NCBI RefSeq assembly: GCF_900114925.1
Contig: NZ_FOUR01000001.1
Span: 248,001 to 312,000, forward strand
Reading direction: 5' to 3'
DNA from: Marinobacter pelagius
Lineage (GTDB): Bacteria; Pseudomonadota; Gammaproteobacteria; Pseudomonadales; Oleiphilaceae
Length of the DNA stretch: 64,000 nucleotides
Under the pieces are notes generated by a model. The model searched no databases. It had not been told where the DNA came from and worked only from the letters and a program-made list of their open reading frames with translations. Below are positions 61,909-64,000 of the stretch, one piece after another. A program made the position numbers and the translations under genes. Each line of letters opens with the position of its first letter. Position 1 is the stretch's first letter.

Positions 61909-63243
61909 ATGGCTCTACGGCACCAGGAAGTCGTTGAAACCCGGATCGACGTTGCCGACCTGGAAATCGGCATGCACGTGATCCGGCTGGACCGTCCGTG
62001 GGAAGATACCGACTTCCTGCTGCAGGGCTTTGTCATCCAGAACAAGTCCGAACTTCAGGCCCTTCAGGCCCAATGCCAGTTCGTGTTTATCGAAGGCCGC
62101 GTCGAGGCGGCCGCACCCGCAGCCCAATCGGAACAACCCGCCCGGAAACGCTTCAGCCTGTTCGGCAAGCGCAAGAAATACCCGGCCCAGCAGCCCCCCC
62201 CGGCGGCCTCGTCCCGGAGCAAACTGCCCCGCAAGCGCGTCAATTACATCAACAAGGTGAGCATGTCGGAGGAAATGGGTCCGGCGGTGATGCGTTTCGA
62301 GGAGGCCAGAGACACCGCGAAATCCCTGATGGCCGGGCTTCGCCTGGGGCGCACCCTGGATCTGAACAATGCCCGGAAAGTGGTCAACAGTTGCGTGGAC
62401 AGCGTTCTGAGAAACGAGAATGCCCTGTTGCTGCTCACCAAGATCAAGAATCAGGACGAATACACCGCCGAGCATTGCATCAACGTGTCGATCCTCTCTG
62501 CCGCGTTTGGCAAGCACCTGGGACTGCTGGAAGGGGAAATCCGCAACCTGGCCCTGTGCGGGCTGCTGCACGATGTTGGCAAGACCCGGATTCCGGACCG
62601 GGTCCTGAACAAGCCCGGCGCCCTGACCCCGGACGAATTCAGCATCATGCGGGAACATACCAATCACGGCCGTACCATCCTCATGGGCACCAGCAATGCC
62701 TTGGCAACGGCAGTGGACGTAGCCTTCAGCCACCATGAACGGATGGACGGTTCCGGCTACCCGCGCGGGCTGCAGAGCCACCAGATTCCGCTGTTTGCGA
62801 AAATGGTCGGCCTGGTGGACACCTACGACGCCATCACCAGCAACCGGATCTACGACAAGGGCCGGGCCTCCATGCAGGCGCTGGAGATTATCCACACCCA
62901 CCGGGGCACCCAGTTCGACGAGGAACTGGCCGAGGCCTTTATCCAGATGATCGGTGTCTACCCACCCGGTTCGATCGTGGAAATGCACAACGGCGAAGTG
63001 GGCATCGTGGTGGAAACCCGCCCCGGCCAGAAGCTCAAGCCCAAGGTCCTGCTGGTGCGGGAAGCAGACAAAACCCTGCTCGAACCCTACCGGCTGATCG
63101 ACCTGATGACCTCACCCGATGATCACGCCGGCAACACCTATCGCATCAAGAAAGAAGTGCCGGATGGCAGCTTCGACATCGTCTTGCAGGACTTCGTGGA
63201 TCAGGGGCTGATCACCAGCAAACCTTCACAACCAGCCCCGTAA
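61909..63243 (+). CDS. HD-GYP domain c-di-GMP phosphodiesterase with N-terminal DUF3391
   Basis: A 444-residue cytoplasmic enzyme. Residues 1-130 are DUF3391 (ETRIDVADLEIGMHVIRLDRPW). The HD-GYP domain follows, with EHCINVSILSAAFGKHLG, HDVGKTRIPDRVLNKPG (His221, Asp222), HTNHGRTIL-like EHTNHGRTI, and SHHERMDGSGYPRGL. All metal ligands and the GYP loop are intact, so it should hydrolyse c-di-GMP to GMP. It could oppose Alg44 activation. It is monocistronic. Confidence 0.93.
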   Translation: MALRHQEVVETRIDVADLEIGMHVIRLDRPWEDTDFLLQGFVIQNKSELQALQAQCQFVFIEGRVEAAAPAAQSEQPARKRFSLFGKRKKYPAQQPPPAASSRSKLPRKRVNYINKVSMSEEMGPAVMRFEEARDTAKSLMAGLRLGRTLDLNNARKVVNSCVDSVLRNENALLLLTKIKNQDEYTAEHCINVSILSAAFGKHLGLLEGEIRNLALCGLLHDVGKTRIPDRVLNKPGALTPDEFSIMREHTNHGRTILMGTSNALATAVDVAFSHHERMDGSGYPRGLQSHQIPLFAKMVGLVDTYDAITSNRIYDKGRASMQALEIIHTHRGTQFDEELAEAFIQMIGVYPPGSIVEMHNGEVGIVVETRPGQKLKPKVLLVREADKTLLEPYRLIDLMTSPDDHAGNTYRIKKEVPDGSFDIVLQDFVDQGLITSKPSQPAP

Positions 63244-63248
63244 TCCGA

Positions 63249-63677
63249 TTATCCCGGGCGCTTGGTAACCGCCATGGTCAGGCGTGAGATACAGGTGGTT
63301 TTGCCCTCTTCGTTCTCGATGCGGATTTCCCAGACCTGGGTGGCGCTTCCGATATGCAGGGCGGTGGCGGTTCCGTAAACCCAGCCCTTGCTGACCGGAC
63401 GGATGTGGTTGGCGTTGATTTCCAGACCCACGGCAACGGTACCGGGATCCTTCAGGCAACAGTTGGCGGCCATGCTGCCCAGGGTTTCCGCCAGCACCAC
63501 CGAGGCACCGCCATGCAGGATACCGAACGGCTGGACCGTTCGCTCATCCACCGGCATGCGGCCCTTCACGTAATTGTCACCGACTTCGAGGTATTCAATG
63601 CCCATGTGACCAACAGCCGTTTTCCGGCTGGCTTCCATCATTTGCTCAAGATTCGGGGTTCTGGTCCAGATTGCCAT
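63249..63677 (-). CDS. PaaI-family hotdog thioesterase
   Basis: A 142-residue hotdog-fold protein. MGIEYLEVGDNYVKGRMPVDERTVQPFGILHGGASVVLAETLGS carries the family His-Gly-Gly and the catalytic Glu in LAETLG. The following VGLEINANHIRPVSKG is also typical. It resembles YdiI/MenI or PaaI thioesterases acting on aromatic or 1,4-dihydroxynaphthoyl-CoA. GGAGCAAC supports the start. It converges with the HD-GYP gene five bp from its stop. Confidence 0.88.
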   Translation of the reverse strand: MAIWTRTPNLEQMMEASRKTAVGHMGIEYLEVGDNYVKGRMPVDERTVQPFGILHGGASVVLAETLGSMAANCCLKDPGTVAVGLEINANHIRPVSKGWVYGTATALHIGSATQVWEIRIENEEGKTTCISRLTMAVTKRPG

Positions 63678-63816
63678 GGTGGTATGTTGCTCCTGAATTG
63701 AACTTTTCCAGCGAGGGTTTGTCTGGAAAGAGTCTATACGGGTAGCATGCTTACCACCATTCCTTTAAGGAAGATTTTTGTTCGACCGTCACACCAACGA
63801 GAGAGGGAACTGACTC

Positions 63817-64000
63817 ATGAAGAAAGCTGGTATTTTTTCCGCCACTGTACTCGCGGCCGCACTGACCACACCGGTCATGGCGCAACTGGACGTGGAAGAG
63901 CAGATCGAGAAACGTCAGGCCGCATTCCAGTTTGCCGCCTGGAACATGGGCAAGATCAAGGCACAGGCCGTGGATGAGAGCGTTGCCTATGATGCCGACC
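63817..64000 (+). CDS. Cytochrome c' family protein, N-terminal part (gene runs off the window)
   Basis: The 61 codons present encode a signal peptide (KKAGIFSATVLAAALTTPVMA) and the first helix of a four-helix-bundle cytochrome: VEEQIEKRQAAFQFAAWNMGKIKAQ. That helix has the AFQxxxWNMGxIKA pattern of class II cytochrome c (cytochrome c'). The haem-binding CxxCH would lie at the C-terminus, outside the window. A GAGAGGGAAC site precedes the ATG. Confidence 0.8.
   Translation, partial: MKKAGIFSATVLAAALTTPVMAQLDVEEQIEKRQAAFQFAAWNMGKIKAQAVDESVAYDAD

Noticed and set aside
1-64000. tRNA, rRNA, CRISPR arrays, insertion sequences or prophage
   Set aside because: I saw no cloverleaf sequences, repeat-spacer arrays, transposases, integrases or phage structural genes; a tRNA scan and repeat search would be decisive.

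Overview
This 64 kb window looks like chromosome of a halophilic or marine gammaproteobacterium, most like Marinobacter. That placement is inferred from protein resemblance, not from a database search. The supporting signs are a TeaABCD-like ectoine uptake locus, Pseudomonas-type alginate genes, HiPIP and cytochrome c' electron carriers, a LutABC/LldP lactate locus, and fairly uniform GC-rich coding DNA. I see no rRNA, tRNA, insertion sequence, prophage or CRISPR array. Genes are dense and arranged in functional blocks.

Region 1 (1-11.2 kb, all minus strand) reads as one long catabolic unit. In transcription order it holds an SDR, an acyl-CoA dehydrogenase, an APH-type kinase, a DUF6285 protein, an acyl-CoA synthetase, a complete Liv-type ABC transporter (binding protein, H, M, G, F), a TetR regulator and the N-terminal part of gabD. 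The five enzyme genes match the set of the levulinate/4-hydroxyacid pathway (LvaABCDE of Pseudomonas putida, ACAD10/11 in animals) in shuffled order. Here they are coupled to an ABC importer, so the likely job is uptake and beta-oxidation entry of a 4-oxo- or 4-hydroxy-carboxylic acid. A CGAGCGCTCG palindrome just upstream of the SDR is a candidate TetR operator.

Region 2 (11.2-29.3 kb, plus strand) is a complete alginate operon behind a 0.67 kb AT-rich leader. The order is algD-alg8-alg44-algK-algE-algG-algI-algJ-algF-algX-algL-algA, followed by a CpsG/ManB-type phosphomannomutase. algX and algL have moved relative to Pseudomonas, and the mutase is inside the cluster. All key catalytic motifs are intact: precursor synthesis (mutase, AlgA, AlgD), c-di-GMP-gated polymerisation (Alg8/Alg44), acetylation (AlgI/J/F/X), epimerisation (AlgG), lysis (AlgL) and export (AlgK/AlgE).

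Region 3 (29.4-44.7 kb) is mixed: a small membrane protein, a ketopantoate reductase family protein, an MFS transporter, an NfsA nitroreductase, the lactate locus lldP-lutABC with a divergent LldR regulator and three TTGGT/ACCAA operators, a stand-alone methyltransferase resembling the C-terminal domain of OvoA (ovothiol synthesis), an MscS channel overlapping an Nmad3-type gene, a phosphoesterase, a luciferase-like oxidoreductase, a glutathione peroxidase homologue, a small hydrolase and a HiPIP.

Region 4 (44.9-57.5 kb) is transport: teaABCD, two adjacent polyamine-type ABC operons on the minus strand, and an orphan TRAP binding protein. Clear intrinsic terminators separate several units.

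Region 5 (57.6-64 kb) has a SixA-CHAD fusion, a DCC-family protein, DUF3565, RarD, YchJ, a TauE/SafE permease, an HD-GYP c-di-GMP phosphodiesterase, a hotdog thioesterase and the start of a cytochrome c' gene.
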